This document shows, piece after piece, positions 7,746 through 13,725 of a DNA stretch of 19,523 nt. The stretch comes from Clostridiales bacterium. Its GTDB lineage: Bacteria; Bacillota; Clostridia; Monoglobales; Monoglobaceae. How positions within the stretch are numbered: position 1 is the stretch's first letter; each line of letters begins with the position of its first letter. The position numbers were made by a program, and so were the translations under genes. The stretch lies in contig JAEDLZ010000019.1 of the NCBI GenBank assembly GCA_016303265.1, positions 1 through 19,523 of the forward strand. Reading direction: 5' to 3'. Under the pieces are notes generated by a model. It did no database searches and was not told the DNA's origin. It saw only the letters and a list, made by a program, of their open reading frames with translations.

Positions 7746-8945
7746 ATGGATAGAAAAATTATTCATCTTGATATGGACGCATTTTTTGCGGCAGTTGAAA
7801 TAAGAGATAATCCCGCTCTTAAGGGAAAGCCTGTTATAATCGGAGCAATACCCGGGACAAGAGGGGTTGTTTCGACTTGCAGCTACGAGGCGAGAAAATA
7901 CGGAGTGCATTCGGCAATGAGCGTTGCGGAGGCGTACCGTCTTTGCCCAAACGGCATTTATATAAGACCGAATATGGGGAAATACGCCGCCGAGTCCGAA
8001 AAAATTCACGAAATAATGGAAAGCTATACCGATATTATTGAATATATTTCTCTTGATGAAGGATATATGGATGTGACCAACTCGGAAAAGCTGTTTGGTT
8101 CTGCGGAAAACATTGCAAAGCAGCTCAAAGAGAGAATAGTGGAAAAAACGGGACTTACCTGTTCGGTCGGCATAGGATATTCCATGATGTCGGCAAAAAC
8201 CGCAAGTGAGGAGAAAAAACCCGACGGTTTTTTTGTCATTCCGGACAGACAGCATTATGTTAATCTTATAATCGACCGAAAAATCGGAGTTATATATGGA
8301 GTGGGAAAGAAAACCGTTATGCGTCTTTGCGAAAAAGGGATTGTTACGGTGAGGGATTTGCTGAGCGCAAAGAGCGGCAGCCTTGATTTCCTCGGAAAAG
8401 CGGGCAAGGAAATTCTTATGTATGCCAAAGGGATAGATAACCGGGAGGTTACTCCAAATGAGGAGGCAAAATCGGTCGGCAGGGAATATACCTTTCAGCA
8501 GGATTTGACGGACAGACAGGAGATAAATCAGATATTGCATTTTATATCAAGGCGGGTTGGGTATCAGCTTAAATCAAAGGGACTCCGCGGAAAAACGGTT
8601 ACGCTAAAAATTAAATTTTCGGACATGAAGCTTATAACCCGTTCAAAAACGGAGAGCTATACAAATTCGTCAAGGAAAATCTGTACTGCGGCGACGGAGC
8701 TTTTGAATCAGCTGGAGCTTACCCGGGCGGTAAGACTTGTCGGGATAAGCGTCAGCAATATGGAGTGCGATGACAAGAACGCACAGATGACCTTTGAGGA
8801 TTTTTTTGAAAAAACACAAGAGAGCCGTGAGGATAAACTTGACGATGTGATATATAAGCTTAATAAAGCCGCAGGCAGCGGAACAATAAAAACGGGCAAG
8901 GAAATGCTTGCCGAGCAGAGTTTTAAAAAGCACCGCGAAAAATAA
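7746..8945 (+). CDS. dinB: Y-family DNA polymerase IV (DinB)
   Basis: A 399-residue translesion DNA polymerase. The metal-binding Asp9 lies in HLDMDAFFAAVE, which also holds the steric-gate Phe (13/14). The second catalytic pair is Asp104-Glu105 in SLDEGYMDVT. The palm/fingers block SVGIGYSMMSAKTASEEKKPDG and the thumb HhH region (GVGKKTVMRL) follow, then the little finger domain (GREYTFQQDL). QMTFEDFF near the C-terminus could be a beta-clamp-binding peptide. Compared with the common SLDEAYLDV and NKFLAK strings it has modest changes (GYMDV, YSMMSAK), but no catalytic residue is lost. The start is ATG 7746 with AGGAAG overlapping the upstream stop codon, so it is cotranscribed with the solute-binding gene. 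No LexA-type site was recognised. Confidence 0.95.
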   Translation: MDRKIIHLDMDAFFAAVEIRDNPALKGKPVIIGAIPGTRGVVSTCSYEARKYGVHSAMSVAEAYRLCPNGIYIRPNMGKYAAESEKIHEIMESYTDIIEYISLDEGYMDVTNSEKLFGSAENIAKQLKERIVEKTGLTCSVGIGYSMMSAKTASEEKKPDGFFVIPDRQHYVNLIIDRKIGVIYGVGKKTVMRLCEKGIVTVRDLLSAKSGSLDFLGKAGKEILMYAKGIDNREVTPNEEAKSVGREYTFQQDLTDRQEINQILHFISRRVGYQLKSKGLRGKTVTLKIKFSDMKLITRSKTESYTNSSRKICTAATELLNQLELTRAVRLVGISVSNMECDDKNAQMTFEDFFEKTQESREDKLDDVIYKLNKAAGSGTIKTGKEMLAEQSFKKHREK

Positions 8946-9013
8946 TAGAGTTTTATCAAAGGAACTTTAGCTTACTCTGCGGCGGATATACGGCGGAAAA
9001 GGAGGAGAAAAAT

Positions 9014-9514
9014 ATGGATGTTTATATTGAACACATGGTGAAAAGGAAAAAGAGCGGTCTTGATATTATAACTGCCGTTATGATAATTCTTATAGGACTG
9101 GGTCTTATATATTTGACGGGGTTTTTGGCAATATTCCCGGTTATTATGCTGCTTCTGGTTGCCGCAATAGTTTATGTTGCATATAAATTTGTTATGCGGA
9201 TAAACACGGAGTATGAATATATAGTAACAAACGGCGAGCTTGATGTGGACAGAATCATAAATAAGCGGACAAGAAAAAAAATCGAGACCGTTAATCTCAG
9301 GCTGATTGAGGATTTTGACAAAGGCGGCACCGATAAGGAAAGCCGTTATCTTTCCGATAAATCGGTTAAGAGAATAATTGCCTGCGAGAATGTCAGGGAG
9401 GGCTATTATTATCTGGTTTACACTCAGGAAGATAAGCGGAAAATTTTATTTTTCACCCCCAGTGAGGAAATGATAGAGCATATAAGAAAGGTTAATCCGG
9501 GTAAATTTCAATGA
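9014..9514 (+). CDS. Two-TM membrane protein with cytosolic C-terminal domain (DUF6106-like)
   Basis: A 166-residue protein. After a short charged N-terminus there are two hydrophobic segments (about residues 17-37 and 40-60), then a soluble domain beginning NTEYEYIVTNGELDVDRIINKRTRKK. That part looks like a small PH-like or bPH beta domain. From memory it resembles clostridial proteins listed as DUF6106; I could not check this. The start is ATG 9014 behind AAAAGGAGGAG, a very strong site. Its TGA overlaps the ATG of the AcpS-NnrD fusion (ATGA), implying translational coupling. No function is known to me; a membrane-associated role next to lipid and acyl-carrier metabolism is only a suggestion. 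Confidence 0.75.
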   Translation: MDVYIEHMVKRKKSGLDIITAVMIILIGLGLIYLTGFLAIFPVIMLLLVAAIVYVAYKFVMRINTEYEYIVTNGELDVDRIINKRTRKKIETVNLRLIEDFDKGGTDKESRYLSDKSVKRIIACENVREGYYYLVYTQEDKRKILFFTPSEEMIEHIRKVNPGKFQ

Positions 9515-10719
9515 AAATCGGAATAGATGTGACCGAAATATCAAGAATAAAAGCCGCAGCCGAGAAAAATGCGAATTTTCTTGAAAGGGTTTTTTCTGAA
9601 AATGAAATTGAATATTTTTCTAAAGGCCGTATAAAGTGGGAGAGCGCGGCCGGCAGTTTTGCCGCAAAGGAGGCGTTTTCCAAATATCTCGGGACAGGAA
9701 TAAGAGATATAAGCTTTCGGGATATAGAAATTTTACATGACGAGCCGGGTGCCCCTTATATAAAATTTAAAGGGGAGCGCACAGATGCTGCGGTCAGCAT
9801 AACCCATTCGGGAAATATTGCGGTTGCAGTTGTCAGCGGTGCAGACAGAAAAAATTCAACCCACAGCGATTATATAAAATCTCTTGTTCCGAAACGAAAC
9901 AGGGATGCCCATAAGGGTCAGTGCGGCAAAGTATTTATTCTTGCCGGGTCAAAAGGAATGACGGGCGCGGCATATCTTGCGGCAATGGGAGCACTGCGGA
10001 GCGGAGCCGGGCTTGTTACCGTGGGTACTGCCGAAAGTCAGCGGGAGATTCTCGCAGTAAAGCTGAACGAAGCAATGACAGAGGGCTTTGCGGAGCGGAG
10101 CGGCTGCATTGGTCTTAAGGATAAAGAGAAAATCCTTGCCGCTGCCGATAGTGCGGATGCTTTCGTAATCGGCCCCGGGCTGGGCAGAGAAATCGAAACA
10201 AAGGAACTTGTTTTATATCTTGCGGAAAATGTAAAAACAACAATGATTATTGATGCAGATGGTCTAAATGCGCTGTCTGCGAATATAGATATATTGAAAA
10301 AACGGAAAGGGAAAACCGTTCTGACTCCCCACGAGGGCGAAATGGCACGGCTCTGCGGCTGCGAAGCTGGAGAAATCCACAACAACAGGCGCGCCGCTGC
10401 GGAAAAATTTGCCAAGACTTACAAAACGGTTTTGGCACTTAAGGGTCACAAAACCCTTGTATGCGGAAACTGTGAAACTTTCGTTAATCCGACGGGCAAT
10501 CCGGGAATGGCAACAGGCGGCTCGGGGGATGTTCTTGCCGGAATTGTCGCAGGCTTTTCGGCGCAGGGGCTTAACCCGTATGACGCAGCGGTTCTGGGCG
10601 TTTATGTCCACGGCGCCGCAGGAGATCTTGCCGCGGCTGATAAGGGAGAACACGGCTTGATTGCCTCCGATATAGCGGAAAATATTTCCTATGCCGTTAA
10701 AGAATTGATGGAGGACTGA
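9511..10719 (+). CDS. acpS-nnrD: Fusion of holo-ACP synthase (AcpS) and ADP-dependent NAD(P)HX dehydratase (NnrD)
   Basis: One 402-residue open frame with two enzymes. Residues 1-110 are AcpS, which transfers 4'-phosphopantetheine from CoA to acyl carrier protein: the Mg ligand Asp6 (GIDVTEI), Glu54 in FAAKEAFSKYLGTG, and the SITHS strand. After a linker of about ten polar residues, 120-402 are NnrD, which dehydrates S-NADHX/NADPHX using ADP: AGSKGMTGAAYLAAMGALRS, GPGLG, DADGLNAL, the TPHEGE histidine 274, and NPGMATGGSGDVLAG with catalytic Asp340. The usual NnrE epimerase half is missing; AcpS stands in its place. The start is ATG 9511 overlapping the upstream stop; the length fits two complete domains with no sign of a frameshift. 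The order with ydcC/gerS and ndoA matches the Bacillus acpS locus. Confidence 0.94.
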   Translation: MKIGIDVTEISRIKAAAEKNANFLERVFSENEIEYFSKGRIKWESAAGSFAAKEAFSKYLGTGIRDISFRDIEILHDEPGAPYIKFKGERTDAAVSITHSGNIAVAVVSGADRKNSTHSDYIKSLVPKRNRDAHKGQCGKVFILAGSKGMTGAAYLAAMGALRSGAGLVTVGTAESQREILAVKLNEAMTEGFAERSGCIGLKDKEKILAAADSADAFVIGPGLGREIETKELVLYLAENVKTTMIIDADGLNALSANIDILKKRKGKTVLTPHEGEMARLCGCEAGEIHNNRRAAAEKFAKTYKTVLALKGHKTLVCGNCETFVNPTGNPGMATGGSGDVLAGIVAGFSAQGLNPYDAAVLGVYVHGAAGDLAAADKGEHGLIASDIAENISYAVKELMED

Positions 10720-10723
10720 GCAT

Positions 10724-11320
10724 GTGAAAAGAGGTATAATTGTATTAACGGTTATACTGATGATGACGCTGACCGCCTGCGGCAAAGAAAGCCACGGGGA
10801 TTACAGCAGAATTTACGAAAGCTACAGCAATATTAAAAATTACACAGCCGATATTGAGGTGACGGTCTTAGCGGGAGAAAATATCTCGGATTATAAGGCG
10901 AAGCAGTATTATATGGCGCCGGATTTGTACAGGGTTGATTATCTTTCGGAGGAAATGGAGGATATTTCCTGCGTGCTTTCGGGAAAGACGCTGAAATTCA
11001 GGTCGCCCGACGGAAAAGTTACGGATTTTGACGGATATATCCCCGGCGAAAAGTATTATATTTTTATAACCGATTTTATGGAACGGTACTGCAAAAGCGA
11101 GAATGCAAAGAGCGCGGCGTCACGGGGAAGAACCGTTCTGGAGCTTGCGGAAACGGGCGATAATCCTCAGCGTGCGGCCATGAAGCTGTGGATAAACAGC
11201 AAAACGCTCCTTCCGGAGAAAATGATTACTTATAATAAAGACGGAGAAGAGGCAATAGTCGTTAAATACAGCAACTTTAAAATGAATGAAAAAATGAGTA
11301 AAAAAATATTTGAACTATAG
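10724..11320 (+). CDS. LolA-like lipoprotein of the GerS/YdcC type
   Basis: A 198-residue lipoprotein. The signal peptide ends in lipobox LTAC with Cys19. The body (YESYSNIKNYTADIEVTVL, QYYMAPDLYRVDYL, LWINSKTLLPEKMITY) has the LolA/LppX-like half-barrel pattern of 'outer membrane lipoprotein-sorting' proteins. In C. difficile GerS of this group lies near alr2 and is needed for cortex hydrolysis in germination, and B. subtilis ydcC sits between acpS and alr-ndoA. The position after acpS and before ndoA supports that relationship, so a sporulation or germination role is possible but unproven. The start is GTG 10724, because the ATG at 10722 reads straight into TGA. GGAGGA at 10710-10715 is 8 bases upstream of the GTG. 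No alr gene follows. Confidence 0.82.
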   Translation: MKRGIIVLTVILMMTLTACGKESHGDYSRIYESYSNIKNYTADIEVTVLAGENISDYKAKQYYMAPDLYRVDYLSEEMEDISCVLSGKTLKFRSPDGKVTDFDGYIPGEKYYIFITDFMERYCKSENAKSAASRGRTVLELAETGDNPQRAAMKLWINSKTLLPEKMITYNKDGEEAIVVKYSNFKMNEKMSKKIFEL

Positions 11321-11324
11321 CGTA

Positions 11325-11492
11325 TTATTAACTCCGCAAGTGTCAATAATAGGATTAACGGCAGGAACGAATTACCTTTGCAAGCCGATACATAAAATGT
11401 ATTCCCGTATTTCGGCAGACTGCGTATAGTATAATAGGCGGCAAAGGCAAATTTGTTTAGCCGGCCTATTAAAACTTGCGGAGCGTGAATAA
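11325..11492 (+). promoter_or_regulatory. Candidate structured leader of ndoA that can pair with its ribosome-binding site
   Basis: The gap between the lipoprotein and ndoA contains nested inverted repeats. P1: CTCCGCAAGT (11332-11341) pairs perfectly with ACTTGCGGAG (11474-11483), whose GGAG is the ndoA ribosome-binding site. TTATT (11325-11329) with AATAA (11488-11492) could extend it past a small internal loop. Inside lie GCCGATACAT (11384-11393), pairing with ATGTA (11397-11401) and TCGGC (11412-11416), and TAATAGGCGGC (11432-11442) with GCC+GCCTATTA (11460-11471, one bulged G). The last stem ends two bases from P1. A TATAAT (11430-11435) could be an internal -10, but no good -35 is seen. 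No T-tract follows, so it is not a terminator. No known riboswitch class is recognised. Confidence 0.45.
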
Positions 11493-11493
11493 A

Positions 11494-11835
11494 TTGGTAG
11501 TAAAAAGAGGAGATATATATTATGCGGATTTAAGCCCGGTAGTGGGTTCTGAGCAGGGCGGAGTAAGACCTGTTTTGATTATCCAAAACGATGTGGGCAA
11601 TAAATACAGCCCCACCGTTATTGCAACGGCAATCACATCGCAGGTCAATAAGGCAAAAATGCCTACCCATATAGAGCTTGACGCCAATGAATACGGGCTG
11701 TCCAAGGATTCCGTCGTTCTGGCGGAGCAGATAAGAACAATTGATAAACGCAGGCTCAAAGAGAAGATAGGGCATCTTGACAATAAACTTATGAATAAAG
11801 TGAACGAGGCGCTGGAAATAAGCTTCGGACTTTAA
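11494..11835 (+). CDS. ndoA: MazF/NdoA-type mRNA interferase (EndoA), without adjacent antitoxin
   Basis: A 113-residue PemK/MazF-fold endoribonuclease, very like B. subtilis NdoA (EndoA), which cuts mRNA at UACAU. VKRGDIYYADLSPVVGSEQG, GVRPVLIIQND and SPTVIATAITSQ are all present, with catalytic Arg25 and Thr48 at the Bacillus positions. I choose TTG 11494 (protein MVVKRGD, as in homologues) with GGAG at 11480-11483, 10 bases upstream. In-frame GTG 11485 is too close to that site, and TTG 11476 would add six residues. The antitoxin NdoAI and alr, which precede it in Bacillus, are both absent, and the 173-base gap is too short for the roughly 90-residue antitoxin. The next gene starts 22 bases later, so they are probably cotranscribed. 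Confidence 0.95.
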   Translation: MVVKRGDIYYADLSPVVGSEQGGVRPVLIIQNDVGNKYSPTVIATAITSQVNKAKMPTHIELDANEYGLSKDSVVLAEQIRTIDKRRLKEKIGHLDNKLMNKVNEALEISFGL

Positions 11836-11857
11836 AAATATACAAGAGGTGAAATTT

Positions 11858-12331
11858 ATGAAACTTCATAATGGATTAAAATTTGGAATTACGGCAGGGG
11901 TGTGCGTTGCGCTCAGTTTGGTTATGCCGGCTCTTGCAACTCCGGGAACGGAGAGCGACCCGCTTATATCTCAAAGCTACATAACATCAACGGTTATGCC
12001 TCAGCTTGAGGAATATATAAGGGAAGAGGTTGCCAAACAGGCAGGAAATACAACAGGCTCAGCAGCGGAACGCTTTGAGGTTGTGAAGCTGGATAATGGT
12101 GACAGGCTTGTGTGCGAAAATGGCACCGAGCTTATACTCCGGATGGGAACTGCAACAATAATTGCCTCAGAGGCAGGGGGAATTGCCGATGTAACTGTCG
12201 GAACGGATTTGGCGGAGGGAACAGCGATGCCGTCGAATCACCACCTGATTGTCCCGCTCTCCGACGGGAGGGGCATAAAGGCAACATCAAGCGTCCTTGT
12301 TATGGTTAAGGGCGGTTACAAAATCAAATAA
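11858..12331 (+). CDS. Secreted protein of unknown function
   Basis: A 157-residue protein with a Sec signal peptide (MKLHNGLKFGITAGVCVALS, cleavage probably after VMPALA). The mature part begins with a SDPLISQSYITSTVMPQLEEYI segment that looks like the 'SDPLVSKSYVD' opening seen in many Firmicute exported proteins. It continues with a beta-rich domain (GTELILRMGTATIIA, GGIADVTVGTDL, HHLIVPLSDGRGI, SVLVMVKGGYKI). No catalytic motif is seen. ATG 11858 is preferred over the in-frame GTG 11849 because AGAGGTG at 11845-11851 is spaced for it. It is cotranscribed with ndoA. The conserved look suggests a family; I do not recognise a characterised member. The repeat and terminator follow. Confidence 0.8.
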   Translation: MKLHNGLKFGITAGVCVALSLVMPALATPGTESDPLISQSYITSTVMPQLEEYIREEVAKQAGNTTGSAAERFEVVKLDNGDRLVCENGTELILRMGTATIIASEAGGIADVTVGTDLAEGTAMPSNHHLIVPLSDGRGIKATSSVLVMVKGGYKIK

Positions 12332-12362
12332 GCCCCAACAAATAAAGAACGGTATATTGCAC

Positions 12363-12500
12363 AAAAGGGTTGCGGCAAAATGATTTTTAATCGGCAATTT
12401 ACGCAAAGTAGTTTCCAAAAACAATGAAAATATCCCCGAAAACAGTTTGAATCCGGCTGTTTTCGGGGATTGTTTTTATTCAATGTTTTGTCAGTAAGCT
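12363..12500 (-). repeat. Palindromic repeat element, copy 1 (inverted relative to copy 2)
   Basis: This stretch aligns end to end with the reverse complement of 14777-14942. An uninterrupted 28-base match (12371-12398) starts TGCGGCAAAATG and ends AATCGGCAAT. After it come AAARTARTTTCC, the CCCCGAAAACAG/CTGTTTTCGGGG hairpin, and a weaker match through TGTTTTGTCA. The right terminal arm found in copy 2 is not recognisable here, so this copy looks truncated or diverged near 12500, inside the acyltransferase coding end. No transposase gene is present; it resembles a non-autonomous MITE-like or REP-like element. Confidence 0.75.
12432..12480. terminator. Rho-independent terminator, probably bidirectional
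   Basis: A perfect 14-bp stem ATCCCCGAAAACAG (12432-12445) / CTGTTTTCGGGGAT (12457-12470) with an 11-base loop, followed by TGTTTTTATT. On the minus strand the stem is followed by ATTTTCATTGTTTTT. It lies between the converging ends of the secreted-protein gene and the acyltransferase gene, so it can end both transcripts. Confidence 0.88.
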
Positions 12501-13526
12501 GCTCCTTTTCAGTTTTTCAAAGATAATAACCGAGGCGGTTGTTACGGCGAAGATGATAACTGCTGAAAAGTGGATGTAAATATCAAAAATACCTATGCGT
12601 TTCATCAGAAAATTGACAATTCGGATAAAAACCGGGTGGATAATATATATCGAAGAGGAATATTTTCTGCCTATATCCGCAGCAAAGCTTTCCCACACAG
12701 AAGGCGTTCGTTTTTTATAAACCGAAATAAAAAGAATAAACAGTGAAACAGACAGGAATAAAATGCTCATGCCCTGATCCCGCAACGAACAGGCATTTTT
12801 TGACACAAGAAAAAGCCGTTCCAAAACAGCGGTAATACAGAAAAGCACAGATAAAACGGAGCATTTTGTATTCAGATGGGGTATAGAAAATATTTTGTCT
12901 CTGAAGCGGTATATAAGGTCACCGATACAAAAATACGGTATTCCCACAAATAAAAAATTGCGTACAAATCTTCTGGGAAGCACTAAACCAAACAAAAATT
13001 TTGAATAACTCCCTAAAAGCTGGTCGCCGATTAAAAGGAACGGCGTAAGTATGTAAAGCACTTTCATAAGGTTGCGCCGCTTTGCAAAATATACAATGAC
13101 AAGAACATAGAGAATTGCAAAAAGATACCATAAATGACCGCATATAGGGGTGTAGTTTAGGAAAATGAATCCCAAAACCGACCGCAGAGAAAAGCAGTTT
13201 GCAAGATATGCGTCAAGGTCTCCGGCAAGACAGTAAACGAACACTTCCCAGATAAAGAAGAAAATACTTCCGGATACGGCAAGCCGAAGAATCTTTTTAA
13301 TTTGTAAAATTTCTCTGTTCCGCTGTTGTGTTCTGCCGTAAAAAAAGCCGGTTATCATAAAGAAAATCGGCACGGCGGCACGGGTGACGGAAATAAAGTA
13401 CTGCACATAAGCCCCGGTCATATTTGAATGGATGCATACGACAAAGAAAGCGCATATAAATTTAAGAATATCCGGTCCTACATATCTTTCTTCAGAAAGG
13501 TCGGATAAAATACAATTATTATTCAT
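12480..13526 (-). CDS. Membrane acyltransferase family 3 protein (O-acetyltransferase-like)
   Basis: A 348-residue polytopic membrane protein with about ten TM segments, of the Acyltransferase_3/OatA-WecH group that O-acylates surface glycans or lipids. The family's opening pattern is present: GPDILKFICAFFVVCIHS, with the conserved His at the end of TM1, and AVPIFFMITGFFYG. HLWYLFAILYVL and a C-terminal YIIHPVFIRI follow. I choose ATG at 13526-13524 (MNNNCILSD) because GGGAG lies about 8 bases upstream on the minus strand; a longer frame to 13613 would run through the promoter. The last codons (SLLTKH and TGA) lie inside the repeat element. It is divergent from the next gene and AT-rich compared with the upstream operon. 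The substrate is unknown. Confidence 0.88.
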   Translation of the reverse strand: MNNNCILSDLSEERYVGPDILKFICAFFVVCIHSNMTGAYVQYFISVTRAAVPIFFMITGFFYGRTQQRNREILQIKKILRLAVSGSIFFFIWEVFVYCLAGDLDAYLANCFSLRSVLGFIFLNYTPICGHLWYLFAILYVLVIVYFAKRRNLMKVLYILTPFLLIGDQLLGSYSKFLFGLVLPRRFVRNFLFVGIPYFCIGDLIYRFRDKIFSIPHLNTKCSVLSVLFCITAVLERLFLVSKNACSLRDQGMSILFLSVSLFILFISVYKKRTPSVWESFAADIGRKYSSSIYIIHPVFIRIVNFLMKRIGIFDIYIHFSAVIIFAVTTASVIIFEKLKRSSLLTKH

Positions 13527-13560
13527 AGAAATACTCCCAATTCCGTATCTTACCGCAAAT

Positions 13561-13583
13561 ATTTTATCACATCTTGATAAAAT
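13561..13583. promoter_or_regulatory. Perfect 9-bp palindrome, candidate operator over the acyltransferase promoter
   Basis: ATTTTATCA (13561-13569) and TGATAAAAT (13575-13583) form a perfect inverted repeat with a 5-base centre. It covers the -10 and the whole spacer of the minus-strand promoter, the usual place for a repressor site. It could also be a chance product of AT-rich DNA. The binding protein is unknown. Confidence 0.45.
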
Positions 13584-13589
13584 TTTCAA
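13561..13589 (-). promoter_or_regulatory. Sigma-A-type promoter of the acyltransferase gene
   Basis: On the minus strand TTGAAA (13589-13584) is followed after exactly 17 bases by TAAAAT (13566-13561), with the start codon at 13526. A transcription start near 13554 would leave a leader of about 28 bases holding the GGGAG ribosome-binding site. Spacing and sequence are close to consensus. Confidence 0.65.
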
Positions 13590-13606
13590 TAATTTGTGAA
13601 TAAAAT

Positions 13607-13647
13607 TTGACAAAACTATTGAAAAAATCTTTTAATTATGGTAAACT
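13607..13647 (+). promoter_or_regulatory. Sigma-A-type promoter(s) of the secreted-protein gene at 13726
   Basis: Two overlapping choices exist. The better one is TTGAAA (13619-13624), a 17-base spacer and TAAACT (13642-13647) with an extended -10 TGG just before it. The other is TTGACA (13607-13612), an 18-base spacer and TTTAAT (13631-13636). Both point to the gene whose ATG is at 13726. TTTTCAATA (13583-13591) and TATTGAAAA (13617-13625) form a 9-bp inverted repeat containing the -35 boxes of both divergent promoters. Confidence 0.6.
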
Positions 13648-13725
13648 AAGTAATAATGATATTCTGGGTTGGCAGGCGCCGGACAGAGCGGCAAACGGTT
13701 TTGGAATATTGCAGGAGGGGCAGAT

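Noticed and set aside
7737..8540. Minus-strand reading frame opposite dinB
   Set aside because: Antisense to a clear DNA polymerase IV; the translation is Cys/His/Arg-rich shadow sequence without a domain.
11332..11483. Interpretation of the ndoA leader as a small MITE with 10-bp ends
   Set aside because: No target-site duplication at the edges and no second copy in the window; the arm coincides with the ribosome-binding site, so an RNA structure is the simpler reading.
13527..13613. N-terminal extension of the acyltransferase to 13613
   Set aside because: It would run through a good -35/-10 pair and lacks a ribosome-binding site; the ATG at 13526 has GGGAG and gives the normal family start.
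13669..13725. Extension of the secreted protein upstream of its signal peptide
   Set aside because: Residues before MKKRLIMI would destroy the signal peptide layout, and GGAGGGG is placed for ATG 13726.
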